Origin: a virus
Virus record (IMG/VR): IMGVR_UViG_3300048010_000468
Span: 1 to 31,031 of that record
Reading direction: 5' to 3' (one strand)
Length of the DNA: 31,031 bases
The position numbers and the translations under genes were made by a program. The notes below the pieces were generated by a model that saw only the letters and a program-made list of their open reading frames with translations, had not been told where the DNA came from and did not search any database. Of this stretch, positions 23,674-30,120 are shown piece after piece (positions within the stretch are counted from its first letter, which is position 1; each line of letters opens with the position of its first letter).

Positions 23674-24102
23674 ATGAAACGTTCAGAGTTGCCAGAAGGA
23701 ATTGAAATTATTGATAATCGTGAAAAATGTGTTGTGATTGGCTGCAACAAAGTCGGTCAGCACATGGGACAATACCGCAAAGATGGATCAGTGGTTCGCC
23801 GAGCAACCTGTGATATGCATCATGGCCTACGCTACAACATTGGTGGCTGGGAATACAAGCAATATCGCAAAGACTATTGTGAGAACAAAGATGGTCGCCT
23901 CGGTTTCGAATGTACTGCAACAATCATCATGCAATTGATGCTTGACGTAGATCATATCGATGGAAACCCTGAGAACAATTCACAAGAAAACTTGCAAACT
24001 CTCTGCAAGAATTGCCACGCCTACAAGACTTGGGTCAATCAGGACGGTTTGACCGAAGGCCGAAAGACCTTGAAAGAAAAACGTAAACTCTCCAATCAGT
24101 GA
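23674..24102 (+). CDS. HNH endonuclease
   Basis: This 142-aa protein carries the phage-type HNH core LDVDHIDGNPENN (about residues 90-102; catalytic His94), then NLQTLCKNCHAYKT with zinc-binding Cys111 and Cys114 and final His115. More Cys residues (19, 24, 46, 70, 80) suggest a second zinc site N-terminally. Such genes are usually free-standing homing or mobile nucleases. The SD CAAGGAG is strong. It is the first gene of the GC-richer island and is transcribed from cassette promoter 1. Confidence 0.92.
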   Translation: MKRSELPEGIEIIDNREKCVVIGCNKVGQHMGQYRKDGSVVRRATCDMHHGLRYNIGGWEYKQYRKDYCENKDGRLGFECTATIIMQLMLDVDHIDGNPENNSQENLQTLCKNCHAYKTWVNQDGLTEGRKTLKEKRKLSNQ

Positions 24103-24110
24103 GGTATATT

Positions 24111-24371
24111 ATGATAGCAAGAGATCTTGAATTCCAGCTGGAAGAAAGACAACATCTCAAAGTTCTGCATCAATCAATGCAAATGCTCCGTGATGACTTG
24201 GCTGAACAACGGATGGCTTTGCCTGAACGCCACAAAATAAACAGACTTGGAGACCAAATTGCATACGATGAACTAACAATGCAATTGCTTGCCGTGCAAA
24301 TGGATTTGGATCAACTCGCCACCAAACTTGAGAAAACAGGCACAACGAAAATTTTTCCAAAAAGTTCTTGA
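24111..24371 (+). CDS. Small coiled-coil protein of unknown function
   Basis: ATG 24111 is preferred over 24099 because GTGAGG lies six bases upstream. The 86-aa product is helical with heptad-like spacing (LEFQLEERQHLKVLHQSM; DLDQLATKLEK). It starts eight bases after the HNH stop and its own stop lies in the -35 box of cassette promoter 2. The initiation region GAGGTATATTATGA resembles the RegA-type site before gene 44. Not recognised. Confidence 0.7.
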   Translation: MIARDLEFQLEERQHLKVLHQSMQMLRDDLAEQRMALPERHKINRLGDQIAYDELTMQLLAVQMDLDQLATKLEKTGTTKIFPKSS

Positions 24372-24395
24372 CATTTTCGATCCATCTGATATGAT
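24368..24395 (+). promoter_or_regulatory. Cassette promoter 2
   Basis: TTGACA (24368-24373), a 16-nt spacer, and TATGAT (24390-24395) with TGA before it and the GATCTGATCAT extension. The -35 overlaps the stop codon of the upstream gene. Drives the 108-aa gene. Confidence 0.87.
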
Positions 24396-24432
24396 CTGAT
24401 CATTCGATGACAGATCACACACAAGGAGCCAA

Positions 24433-24759
24433 ATGATACCTCAAAGAGAAATTCTTCGAATGGCGATTCAAGCAACCGCTCAGGAAATGGCAGTAAGCCG
24501 AAGACGGTTAGCCCGAATCTCTGATGAGACTATGCAAGAGTTTTGTGAGGAAGTTGAAAATCGGCTTCGTGAAACTCATCTCTGGGGATTCATGGTTGAT
24601 TACCCCCAAGTTCTTCCAGAGCATATTCTTGATATCTTCTTCAACACTGATGAAGAAGATTGGCGAGAACGCCGAGAAATTCACCGCAGACATGAAGAGC
24701 AGTGGGAAGACAGAAGCCCAATTGAATATTGGGAAAACATCAGGCACCTAAACTTCTAA
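24433..24759 (+). CDS. Small Arg/Glu-rich helical protein
   Basis: This 108-aa protein is helical and highly charged (SRRRLARISDETMQEFCEEV; WRERREIHRRHEEQWEDR), with many Trp residues in the C-terminal half. Not recognised. The SD CAAGGAGCC and its own cassette promoter make it a likely early, host-directed protein (inference). Confidence 0.72.
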   Translation: MIPQREILRMAIQATAQEMAVSRRRLARISDETMQEFCEEVENRLRETHLWGFMVDYPQVLPEHILDIFFNTDEEDWRERREIHRRHEEQWEDRSPIEYWENIRHLNF

Positions 24760-24783
24760 TCAACAAAGAATTTCAAAAAGTTC

Positions 24784-24811
24784 TTGACATTTCCTGCTAG
24801 TCTGATATGAT
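24784..24811 (+). promoter_or_regulatory. Cassette promoter 3
   Basis: TTGACA (24784-24789), a 16-nt spacer, and TATGAT (24806-24811) with TGA before it, followed by GATCTGATCAT overlap and the leader AGTGATTGAGACACA shared with promoter 4. Confidence 0.87.
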
Positions 24812-24852
24812 CTGATCATAGTGATTGAGACACAACACACACGGAGCGCACA

Positions 24853-25110
24853 ATGAGCAATCACACTATCACAGTCATCCCTCACAAAATTTGGAAGAAC
24901 AGCAAGACCAATCAGACCGCATCAATTTACGGTGCAGTTCCTGCAGGAGATAACTGGTCTGTAGTTAAAGCCGGATTTACTGTACGCATCAACAACAACG
25001 GTTCACTCAGCACCGGATTGTCATCCCTACCATACAACGCAACAATTGAAGAGGCGACTGAAGTTGCCAACCGCTATGCTGCTCTAAGTCCAAATTGTGT
25101 TGTAATCTAA
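24853..25110 (+). CDS. Small unknown protein
   Basis: This 85-aa protein (starts MSNHTITVIPHKIWKNSKTN) looks beta-rich in the middle (WSVVKAGFTVRINNNGSLST) with a C-terminal helix (ATIEEATEVANRYAAL). No family is recognised. The SD ACGGAGC is good. It is monocistronic between cassette promoters 3 and 4. Confidence 0.7.
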   Translation: MSNHTITVIPHKIWKNSKTNQTASIYGAVPAGDNWSVVKAGFTVRINNNGSLSTGLSSLPYNATIEEATEVANRYAALSPNCVVI

Positions 25111-25129
25111 ACTTTTTCGAAAAAAGTTC

Positions 25130-25157
25130 TTGACTTTCCTGTCCAGTCTGATATGAT
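25130..25157 (+). promoter_or_regulatory. Cassette promoter 4
   Basis: TTGACT (25130-25135; one mismatch), a 16-nt spacer, and TATGAT (25152-25157) with TGA before it and GATCTGATCAT overlap. The start near 25164 excludes the earlier in-frame ATG at 25167 as the main start of the next gene. Confidence 0.85.
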
Positions 25158-25202
25158 CTGATCATAGTGATTGAGACACACCAACCTCAAACGAGAATCG
25201 TC

Positions 25203-25442
25203 ATGTTTCTTCGTCAACAAAAGCTTCTGAAACTCGCCACAATGATGAACCTCACTCCTGCTCAAACCGCTTGGTTGCCAGCAACCTTCGACAAAGCCGC
25301 CGAGAAAGTGAACATGAGCCACGACCTGTTCTACCGCCACATGGAAACTAGTAAAGAATTGCGAGACTACATCAAAGACGGCATCGTGAGATGTAGCCAA
25401 AACATTGCTCTTTCTGTTTACAAGACCCCAGCAACCATCTAA
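25203..25442 (+). CDS. Small unknown protein
   Basis: The ATG at 25203 gives 79 aa beginning MFLRQQKLLKLATMMNLTPA. It contains DKAAEKVNMSHDLFYRHME and an amphipathic C-terminus, and is probably all-helical. The ribosome site is poor (GAGAATC), unusual beside its neighbours. An ATG at 25167 would lie almost at the predicted transcription start. Followed by another small gene after ten bases. Function unknown. Confidence 0.65.
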   Translation: MFLRQQKLLKLATMMNLTPAQTAWLPATFDKAAEKVNMSHDLFYRHMETSKELRDYIKDGIVRCSQNIALSVYKTPATI

Positions 25443-25452
25443 GGAGATGATC

Positions 25453-25665
25453 ATGTCAAAGTCAGAAATGCGACAAGCAATTGAAAATGCCATGGCTCGC
25501 TACGACAAACCAGTCGAGAAAATCGAAAAGGTCCTTGGTGAAAATCTGTTGAACAAATATACTGCCAACTATCGTGCCGGATCCGGTCAATTGAGACTTG
25601 GCAAGAACAGCAGTGGCAAGCATTGCATGTCAGAAACAGGCGGAAAGCAAAAAGCTTTTTATTGA
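25453..25665 (+). CDS. Small basic unknown protein
   Basis: ATG 25453 is chosen for its strong SD, AAGGAGATGA. The 70-aa product (starts MSKSEMRQAIENAMARYDKP) has a helical N-terminal half and a Gly/Ser/Lys-rich tail (GSGQLRLGKNSSGKHC). Longer in-frame starts overlap the previous gene without an SD. It is co-transcribed with the 79-aa gene from cassette promoter 4. Not recognised. Confidence 0.7.
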   Translation: MSKSEMRQAIENAMARYDKPVEKIEKVLGENLLNKYTANYRAGSGQLRLGKNSSGKHCMSETGGKQKAFY

Positions 25666-25684
25666 AATTTTTCGAAAAAAGTTC

Positions 25685-25712
25685 TTGACATTCCTGACCA
25701 GTCTGTTAAGAT
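25685..25712 (+). promoter_or_regulatory. Cassette promoter 5 (AAA+ gene), diverged -10
   Basis: TTGACA (25685-25690), a 16-nt spacer, and TAAGAT (25707-25712) with TGT before it. The -10 is a weaker variant than in the other copies, but the GATCTGATCAT extension is intact. Confidence 0.8.
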
Positions 25713-25761
25713 CTGATCATGTTGAGTGATTGATTAATAACACACACAATGAGGAGCCACT

Positions 25762-26757
25762 ATGGCACTAAAAAGAGTTACCCTTGAGCAGTTCAGCACC
25801 GCTATCATCAACCACTACGGTCGTGAAATCATGAACCGTACCGAAATCAATAGCTTCGCCGCATCTGCCGGTTACTCTCGTCCAAACGGCTGGGATACTG
25901 ACCAAATTGCCAGAGGCAAATACCGCTTCAGCAAGACATCCGCAGCCAAAATCGGTCGTGTAAAGATTGATTATGATAACTTGAGTGATGATTCTCAAGA
26001 AGTCTTTGAAGACCTTGCGATGTTGACTCGAGCTGTTGCTGCAAAAGCAATCAATTCTGTAATCGTAACCGGCTCAGCCGGCGTCGGCAAAACACATACT
26101 GTGACCGATGAGTTGAACCGCCGTGGTCTTCGCAAAGACCATGACTACGTTATTCTCAAAAGTAAGACTAGCCCACTCGGTTTGTACATGACCTTGTTCT
26201 TGCATCATGACAAAATCATCGTTCTTGATGATATGGATGATGCGCTCAAGAACGATGATTGTGCCAGCATCCTGAAAGCGGCACTTGACTCCTACGAAGA
26301 TCGTGAAATCTCCTGGAGTTCGAAGCGTATGGTAAATGTTGTTGGCGCTACGCCAGATACTCGCCGTCAAGTTGAGAGTGATGCCCGTGATGCTCTGCGC
26401 AATGGCGAAACTGATGTACAATTGCCAAATCGCTTTATGTTCAAAGGCAATGTTATCTTCATCTCCAACTTGTCTTCTGACAAGTTCGACAAGGCGGTAA
26501 TGTCTCGTAGTATGAAGATTGACTTGACCATGAGTGACAAGCAAGTGTTTGCTCGTATGAAGACCATCGTGCAGAAGCTGAAAGGCATCTCACCAAACCT
26601 TGCTCGTCGAGCAATGTCTGTCATCATTGATGACTACAATACCGGCAAAGGCGATGTGCCTAACATGCGCACCGTCATCAACTACGCCAAAGTGCTTTCT
26701 GCTCCCGGTGTGACCAATGATCCTCGCAAACTCGAGCGATTGTCAAAATACTGCTGA
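25762..26757 (+). CDS. AAA+ superfamily ATPase
   Basis: This 331-aa P-loop protein has Walker A GSAGVGKT (about residues 104-111), Walker B IIVLDDMDD (about 150-158) and a sensor-like FISNLSSDKF followed by SRSMKIDL with a conserved Arg. The first 75 residues form a separate helical, possibly DNA-binding, domain. Such ATPases occur in large phages with no settled function. It is the largest gene of the island, with SD TGAGGAG, its own cassette promoter and a strong terminator after it. It has a more GC-rich codon choice than the core genes. Confidence 0.85.
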   Translation: MALKRVTLEQFSTAIINHYGREIMNRTEINSFAASAGYSRPNGWDTDQIARGKYRFSKTSAAKIGRVKIDYDNLSDDSQEVFEDLAMLTRAVAAKAINSVIVTGSAGVGKTHTVTDELNRRGLRKDHDYVILKSKTSPLGLYMTLFLHHDKIIVLDDMDDALKNDDCASILKAALDSYEDREISWSSKRMVNVVGATPDTRRQVESDARDALRNGETDVQLPNRFMFKGNVIFISNLSSDKFDKAVMSRSMKIDLTMSDKQVFARMKTIVQKLKGISPNLARRAMSVIIDDYNTGKGDVPNMRTVINYAKVLSAPGVTNDPRKLERLSKYC

Positions 26758-26770
26758 TAGCAGTTTCATA

Positions 26771-26791
26771 GCCTCGCCCTGCGAGGCTTTT
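26771..26791 (+). terminator. Rho-independent terminator closing the island
   Basis: GCCTCGC (26771-26777), loop CCT and GCGAGGC (26781-26787) form a 7-bp GC-rich stem followed by TTTT. It lies 14 bases after the AAA+ stop. Confidence 0.9.
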
Positions 26792-26818
26792 CCCCTTTCT
26801 ATTATTTGAGGAACTGAA

Positions 26819-27007
26819 ATGATTGGATATAAGCTTATTCTAAAAACTAAAACAAATGAGATACATAAGATTGATGGTTGGATTCAGCATGGTAACAAAC
26901 TCACCAAGAAAATGGCTGAACAACTTGCAAGAGAAGAATTAGCAGATCCACAGTATATGTCCGCAACTGTACTTACTGAAACAGGCACTAAAGTATATTC
27001 ACGATAG
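26819..27007 (+). CDS. Small unknown protein
   Basis: This 62-aa protein (starts MIGYKLILKTKTNEIHKIDG) looks like a small alpha/beta fold. SD TGAGGAA is good, but no promoter is visible after the upstream terminator. Its last nine bases overlap the end of the convergent minus-strand gene. Not recognised. Confidence 0.68.
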   Translation: MIGYKLILKTKTNEIHKIDGWIQHGNKLTKKMAEQLAREELADPQYMSATVLTETGTKVYSR

Positions 27008-27508
27008 GCGTGACATGCGAGAAGCATACCATCTTTCCATTTGTTCTGGTGTGTTTACTCGCCCTTTATTTCTTTGACTGATTTTATTTCGTGTTGACTG
27101 GCTCACTGGTAATTTCTCAACACCAAGACGTTTCTTTTCTTTTTCAACAAATTTCAATCTTGATTCAGATTGTTTGCGTTTTGTTTCTTCTGAAACTACT
27201 TTATTCTTTTTTGAAGAGCCAGCACCATTTTCAATAACCATGTTAGCCCATTCATTGCTTTCTACAATATTCCATTTGTGTGAAAGCATTTCTGCAACTT
27301 TTCTAAATTCAGACTTAGAATGTGTTCTAAAGATAACTCTTGTCATAATTTCGTATCCATGTTCATGTAGATGATTTCTCCATTCAACACCAGAACCAAG
27401 ATACTTATTATGATTTTCTCGAATGGTCTTACATAGATACTTGAGACCAGTCTTTTTGTGTTTTTTAATTATCAATTTGATTGGTTTAGCCGAATAATCA
27501 TTTTTCAT
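26999..27508 (-). CDS. Putative homing endonuclease (phage GIY-YIG-like/NUMOD type)
   Basis: This is the only convincing minus-strand gene. The 169-aa product matches a family of phage homing-type nucleases: LIIKKHKKTGLKYLCKT, KYLGSGVEWRNHLHEHGYE and WNIVESNEWANMVIENG. A basic C-terminal part with two NUMOD3-like repeats (SEETKRKQSESR and TRNKISQRNKGR) is probably the DNA-binding region. The start is set at 27508, with GGAG six bases before it, not at the ATG at 27520. A TATAAATA lies upstream on the same strand. It is wedged between two + strand genes, as expected of a mobile gene. Some residues of the family motif are altered (LCKT for the usual FGKT), so activity is uncertain. Confidence 0.78.
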   Translation of the reverse strand: MKNDYSAKPIKLIIKKHKKTGLKYLCKTIRENHNKYLGSGVEWRNHLHEHGYEIMTRVIFRTHSKSEFRKVAEMLSHKWNIVESNEWANMVIENGAGSSKKNKVVSEETKRKQSESRLKFVEKEKKRLGVEKLPVSQSTRNKISQRNKGRVNTPEQMERWYASRMSRLS

Positions 27509-27534
27509 TATTTGCTCCATAATTTGTTTTTAAC

Positions 27535-27542
27535 TATTTATA
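27535..27542 (-). promoter_or_regulatory. T4-type late promoter for the minus-strand homing gene
   Basis: Exact TATAAATA on the minus strand (TATTTATA on +), 26 bases upstream of the 27508 start. The predicted transcription start near 27529 leaves a leader of about 20 nt that includes the GGAG site. Position relative to the only minus-strand gene makes chance less likely. Confidence 0.6.
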
Positions 27543-27575
27543 GCTGAAATTAAAGGAGGTCTTATAGGACTTGAT

Positions 27576-28046
27576 ATGATGGTACATGAAATTCGTACAT
27601 GGGAAAAGCAGGAATTGAAAAGATTTATAACTGCAATTCAATCAGTTACACCAACAATCAATGTGAACAATCCTGATCCGGATGTTGATGAAGTTGATAT
27701 TGATGCAGTGTTTCAACAAAATCCAACAATACCTGTGCCGTATCAAATTGGTATCGAACTATGCTACTGGCGCAAACATCCAGATCTTCATGGTTGGATG
27801 CGAGATTTGTTTTATGAAAAAGGTGGTAAATCAGAAACATCATTCAATGGTGATGTTGTTTTTCTGACTGTTAATGATGTTGAGAATCTAAGAACGGCAA
27901 TTGTTGATGAGAAATTACCATACACTTCTGGATTCTTTTTTGGTGAATCAGAAGGCCGTGCTAAAGATAACGACCTTTTAGAGATTGACAAGATGCTCAA
28001 GGCTCTTGAAAAAGGCTCATCAATCTATTACACTTCTTCATGGTGA
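27576..28046 (+). CDS. Conserved phage protein of unknown function
   Basis: This 156-aa acidic protein has features I recall in a phage-wide hypothetical family: IELCYWRKHPDLHGWM (about residues 60-75), YEKGG, VFLTVNDVENL, LPYTSGFFFG and a final YYTSSW. No function is known to me. Start choice is uncertain: ATG 27576 and 27579 are adjacent, the strong AAAGGAGGT lies 15 bases upstream, and a weaker AGGA lies six bases upstream. The leader is shared in part with the divergent late promoter region. Confidence 0.75.
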   Translation: MMVHEIRTWEKQELKRFITAIQSVTPTINVNNPDPDVDEVDIDAVFQQNPTIPVPYQIGIELCYWRKHPDLHGWMRDLFYEKGGKSETSFNGDVVFLTVNDVENLRTAIVDEKLPYTSGFFFGESEGRAKDNDLLEIDKMLKALEKGSSIYYTSSW

Positions 28047-28050
28047 TCAT

Positions 28051-28407
28051 ATGGCAAAGAGAATCCGTGGTGGCAAATTAACTGCTCGACAGAAACTCAT
28101 TGCCGAATGCAAGGCCTTCAACAAAGGCCTTTCTCCTCGCTTGAGAAAAAGCCTTGAAGAATTTGCTGCCTATAAATATGGCTATGTAACAGCAACCTAT
28201 CGTCCAATACCAAAAGAAGAGGTTGTATATCAACGTGAAGAACAGCATGTACCAAGTTTAAATAGTGGTGTTCTTTGTGCTACAAAAAAGAAAGAACAAG
28301 TGTATACAGGTGAAGTTGTGATTGGTGTGGGAGTTGCACATAAATCAAATCTAACACCAATTATCAACAAACAACAAGCAGAAGATTTAGCATCAATGAG
28401 GCGATAA
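28051..28407 (+). CDS. Conserved phage protein of unknown function
   Basis: ATG 28051 (after GGTGAT) is preferred to the longer ORF starting at 27985, which overlaps the previous gene. The 118-aa product has a basic N-terminus (MAKRIRGGKLTARQK) and the C-terminal pattern VPSLNSGVLCATKK, YTGEVVIGVGVAHKSNLTPI and DLASMRR, which I recall as a widely conserved phage hypothetical. Its stop shares a base with the next ATG (TAATG). Confidence 0.78.
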   Translation: MAKRIRGGKLTARQKLIAECKAFNKGLSPRLRKSLEEFAAYKYGYVTATYRPIPKEEVVYQREEQHVPSLNSGVLCATKKKEQVYTGEVVIGVGVAHKSNLTPIINKQQAEDLASMRR

Positions 28408-29108
28408 TGAGTACACTTAACCTATTTTCAATTCCTATTGAGATTAAACATTTAGATTCTGATTTAGTTAATGAAATAGACCAAGAAGTTAAAGCATGTC
28501 TTGAAATCAATGATAAGTATTGGTCTTCAGAGGGACAAATTGGAAGAGGTTCTGATTTCATGGCTTATGATGATCCTAAAACTTTAGGGTCAGGAATAAC
28601 ACATTCAGGATCAAATTTAGATGTTAAGATGAATTGGGATTTGTTTTCATCGTATGATTTTTCAACTCTTGAATATGTGATTAAAAATGAGTATCTTGAA
28701 TATATTAATATACATACGCATTTATTAACTGATGTTGTCTGGAGTTCAATTGATAAAACTTCAATTAAACTTGAATCATGGTTATTAAAAAATGATAGTG
28801 ATGCTTCAGGATTACTTGCTCATCAACATGAAAATAGATTTTTAAATTGTGTGTATTATCATGAAATGCCAGATTTGAAAGGACAAGATGGTGGTGAACT
28901 AGTATTGTATTCAACAAATCCACTGTTATCATTTTATACTTTCAACTCACAGCAAAAAGAATTCATCAATGTTTCGAAAGGAACACTTATTGTTTTTCCT
29001 TCATTTTTAGTACATGCTGTAAATTCTTTACCAAGAAGTGTGCAATCTAAAAGAATTAGCATATCAACTATTTTATCATTTAATGAAATAAGAAAACTAT
29101 ATGACTGA
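28407..29108 (+). CDS. 2-oxoglutarate-Fe(II) oxygenase
   Basis: This 233-aa double-stranded beta-helix oxygenase resembles the TIGR02466-like phage group. It has LLAHQHENRFLNCVYYHEMP (metal-binding region, His139/His141), GTLIVFPSFLVHAVN (His203) and RISIS with Arg216, which would bind 2-oxoglutarate. The acidic second metal ligand is not obvious by eye. Substrate is unknown: nucleic-acid base, protein or small molecule. It is translationally coupled to both neighbours (one-base and eight-base overlaps). Confidence 0.8.
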   Translation: MSTLNLFSIPIEIKHLDSDLVNEIDQEVKACLEINDKYWSSEGQIGRGSDFMAYDDPKTLGSGITHSGSNLDVKMNWDLFSSYDFSTLEYVIKNEYLEYINIHTHLLTDVVWSSIDKTSIKLESWLLKNDSDASGLLAHQHENRFLNCVYYHEMPDLKGQDGGELVLYSTNPLLSFYTFNSQQKEFINVSKGTLIVFPSFLVHAVNSLPRSVQSKRISISTILSFNEIRKLYD

Positions 29109-29475
29109 AAAAGATCGTGCTGAATTGAGATATAGTTGTGAATATAATTACAAATATAAACTATATAAAGAAGTAACAGCGGGGTTTCTTTGCTCGTTAG
29201 GTATTCGTGATATTTTTCAAGGTTTTGCTAATCCTCAAAAAGATGGCGGAATGATTGGCATTCTTCATTTAAAATGGACTCTTGATATTGATAATGAAAC
29301 TGGCTATTTTAAAAGCATATGGTATGATTCGGTAGAAGATGCTGCAATGGCTGCATTTGACATTGAAAGTAGTAAAAAAATTGATACTGTAAAATGTGTA
29401 CAAACTGTAAAAGATTTTGTTCGTACAAAATATGAGGGCGCAAAACCCGTATCTGATGATGTACTTCTAAACTAA
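29101..29475 (+). CDS. Unknown protein
   Basis: This 124-aa protein has aromatic-rich N-terminal helices (YSCEYNYKYKLYKE) and a central GGMIGILHLKWTLDIDNETG strand pair. Not recognised. It overlaps the oxygenase gene by eight bases (ATGACTGA), so it is likely translated with it. Confidence 0.73.
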   Translation: MTEKDRAELRYSCEYNYKYKLYKEVTAGFLCSLGIRDIFQGFANPQKDGGMIGILHLKWTLDIDNETGYFKSIWYDSVEDAAMAAFDIESSKKIDTVKCVQTVKDFVRTKYEGAKPVSDDVLLN

Positions 29476-29483
29476 GGAGATGT

Positions 29484-29810
29484 ATGACAACTGAAGAGCA
29501 TATGTTTGGTGAAAGAAAAGATTTGCCATTTTATCATCGTTTTGAAGAAGGTTCAGAAGCTTATGAAAAATATGGTCCTGGTGATCAATATATCAAAAGA
29601 TTTGATAATGGCTACTCAACATCAGTAATTCGGCATTGTACTTCTTATGGTGGAATGAAAGGCCTTTGGGAAATGGCATTGTACTACAAAGACCAACAAG
29701 TTTATGTCGAAGAAATTCAAGGTGAATGGGAAGATACTGTGATTGGTTGGTTGAATGAAGATGATGTATTGGATATCTTTGAAAAAGTTAAGGAACTAAA
29801 ATCTAGATAG
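29484..29810 (+). CDS. Conserved phage protein of unknown function
   Basis: This 108-aa acidic protein contains KRFDNGYSTSVIRHCTSYGG, GLWEMALYYKD and a C-terminal VIGWLNEDDVLDIFEKV, a pattern I recall in many phage hypotheticals with no known role. SD AAGGAGAT is strong. Confidence 0.75.
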   Translation: MTTEEHMFGERKDLPFYHRFEEGSEAYEKYGPGDQYIKRFDNGYSTSVIRHCTSYGGMKGLWEMALYYKDQQVYVEEIQGEWEDTVIGWLNEDDVLDIFEKVKELKSR

Positions 29811-29814
29811 GTGT

Positions 29815-29901
29815 ATGAAGCCCGAAGAATATATTCTAATTTTTAGTGCGGCAGGAGCAATCATTGCCGCAATCGTTGTTATAATTTTATTATTTTTATA
29901 G
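29815..29901 (+). CDS. 28-aa membrane peptide
   Basis: The frame from ATG 29815 to TAG 29899-29901 encodes MKPEEY followed by one hydrophobic helix (LIFSAAGAIIAAIVVIILLF). The ribosome site is weak (AGGT). It fits exactly between neighbours (four bases before, five after), which supports expression. Candidates include a membrane peptide for lysis or exclusion; too short to assign. Confidence 0.5.
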   Translation: MKPEEYILIFSAAGAIIAAIVVIILLFL

Positions 29902-29906
29902 GTAAG

Positions 29907-30059
29907 ATGAAATACTCAATTTTGCTTTTTTTTAGTCTTTTTATTTTCGGATGTGGTTTGATACCTGAGGGTGAAAATTATTACTCTAATGAGAGTATTA
30001 ACAACGATGACAATGCATCTGTGACTAACCAAGAGGTGTTGGCAATTTTTCGAAAATAA
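29907..30059 (+). CDS. Small lipoprotein (50 aa)
   Basis: ATG 29907 gives a short lysine-containing signal (MKYSILLFFSLFIFGCG) with Cys16 placed as a lipobox (IFGC; Phe at -2 is unusual). A polar Asn/Glu/Ser-rich mature part of 35 residues follows. This resembles phage lipoproteins such as o-spanins or receptor-blocking exclusion proteins. An i-spanin partner is not evident, since the upstream 28-aa peptide is too short. The SD is weak (AGGTAAG). Confidence 0.62.
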   Translation: MKYSILLFFSLFIFGCGLIPEGENYYSNESINNDDNASVTNQEVLAIFRK

Positions 30060-30062
30060 TTC

Positions 30063-30091
30063 TTGACATCCACAAATTCAACTGCTATGAT
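30063..30091 (+). promoter_or_regulatory. Extended -10 sigma70 promoter for the ADP-ribosylglycohydrolase gene
   Basis: TTGACA (30063-30068), a 17-nt spacer, and TATGAT (30086-30091) preceded by TGC. An A/T tract with TTTCGAAAA lies just upstream, as in the promoter cassettes. An inverted repeat, TAAGAAT (30093) and ATTCTTA (30106), overlaps the start region. Confidence 0.87.
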
Positions 30092-30120
30092 CTAAGAATA
30101 AACAAATTCTTACGGAGTAA

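Larger units (their letters stand above)
23611..25722 (+). repeat. Five dispersed copies of one promoter cassette
   Basis: Copies lie with -35 boxes at 23619, 24368, 24784, 25130 and 25685. Each has an A/T run, often TTTCGAAAA-like, then AGTTCTTGAC, a 16-nt spacer and a TCTG-n--10 box running into GATCTGATCAT. Four of the five read TATGATCTGATCAT exactly; the fifth has TAAGATCTGATCAT. Copies 3 and 4 also share the leader AGTGATTGAGACACA. Such near-identity between intergenic regions implies duplication or gene-cassette shuffling. Confidence 0.85.

Noticed and set aside
27174-27374. Plus-strand open frame opposite the homing gene
   Set aside because: It is a shadow of the minus-strand gene with no ribosome site and a Ser/Phe-rich, antisense-like composition.
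29815-30059. Classical two-gene spanin pair
   Set aside because: The upstream peptide of 28 residues has no periplasmic coiled-coil domain, which an inner-membrane spanin needs.
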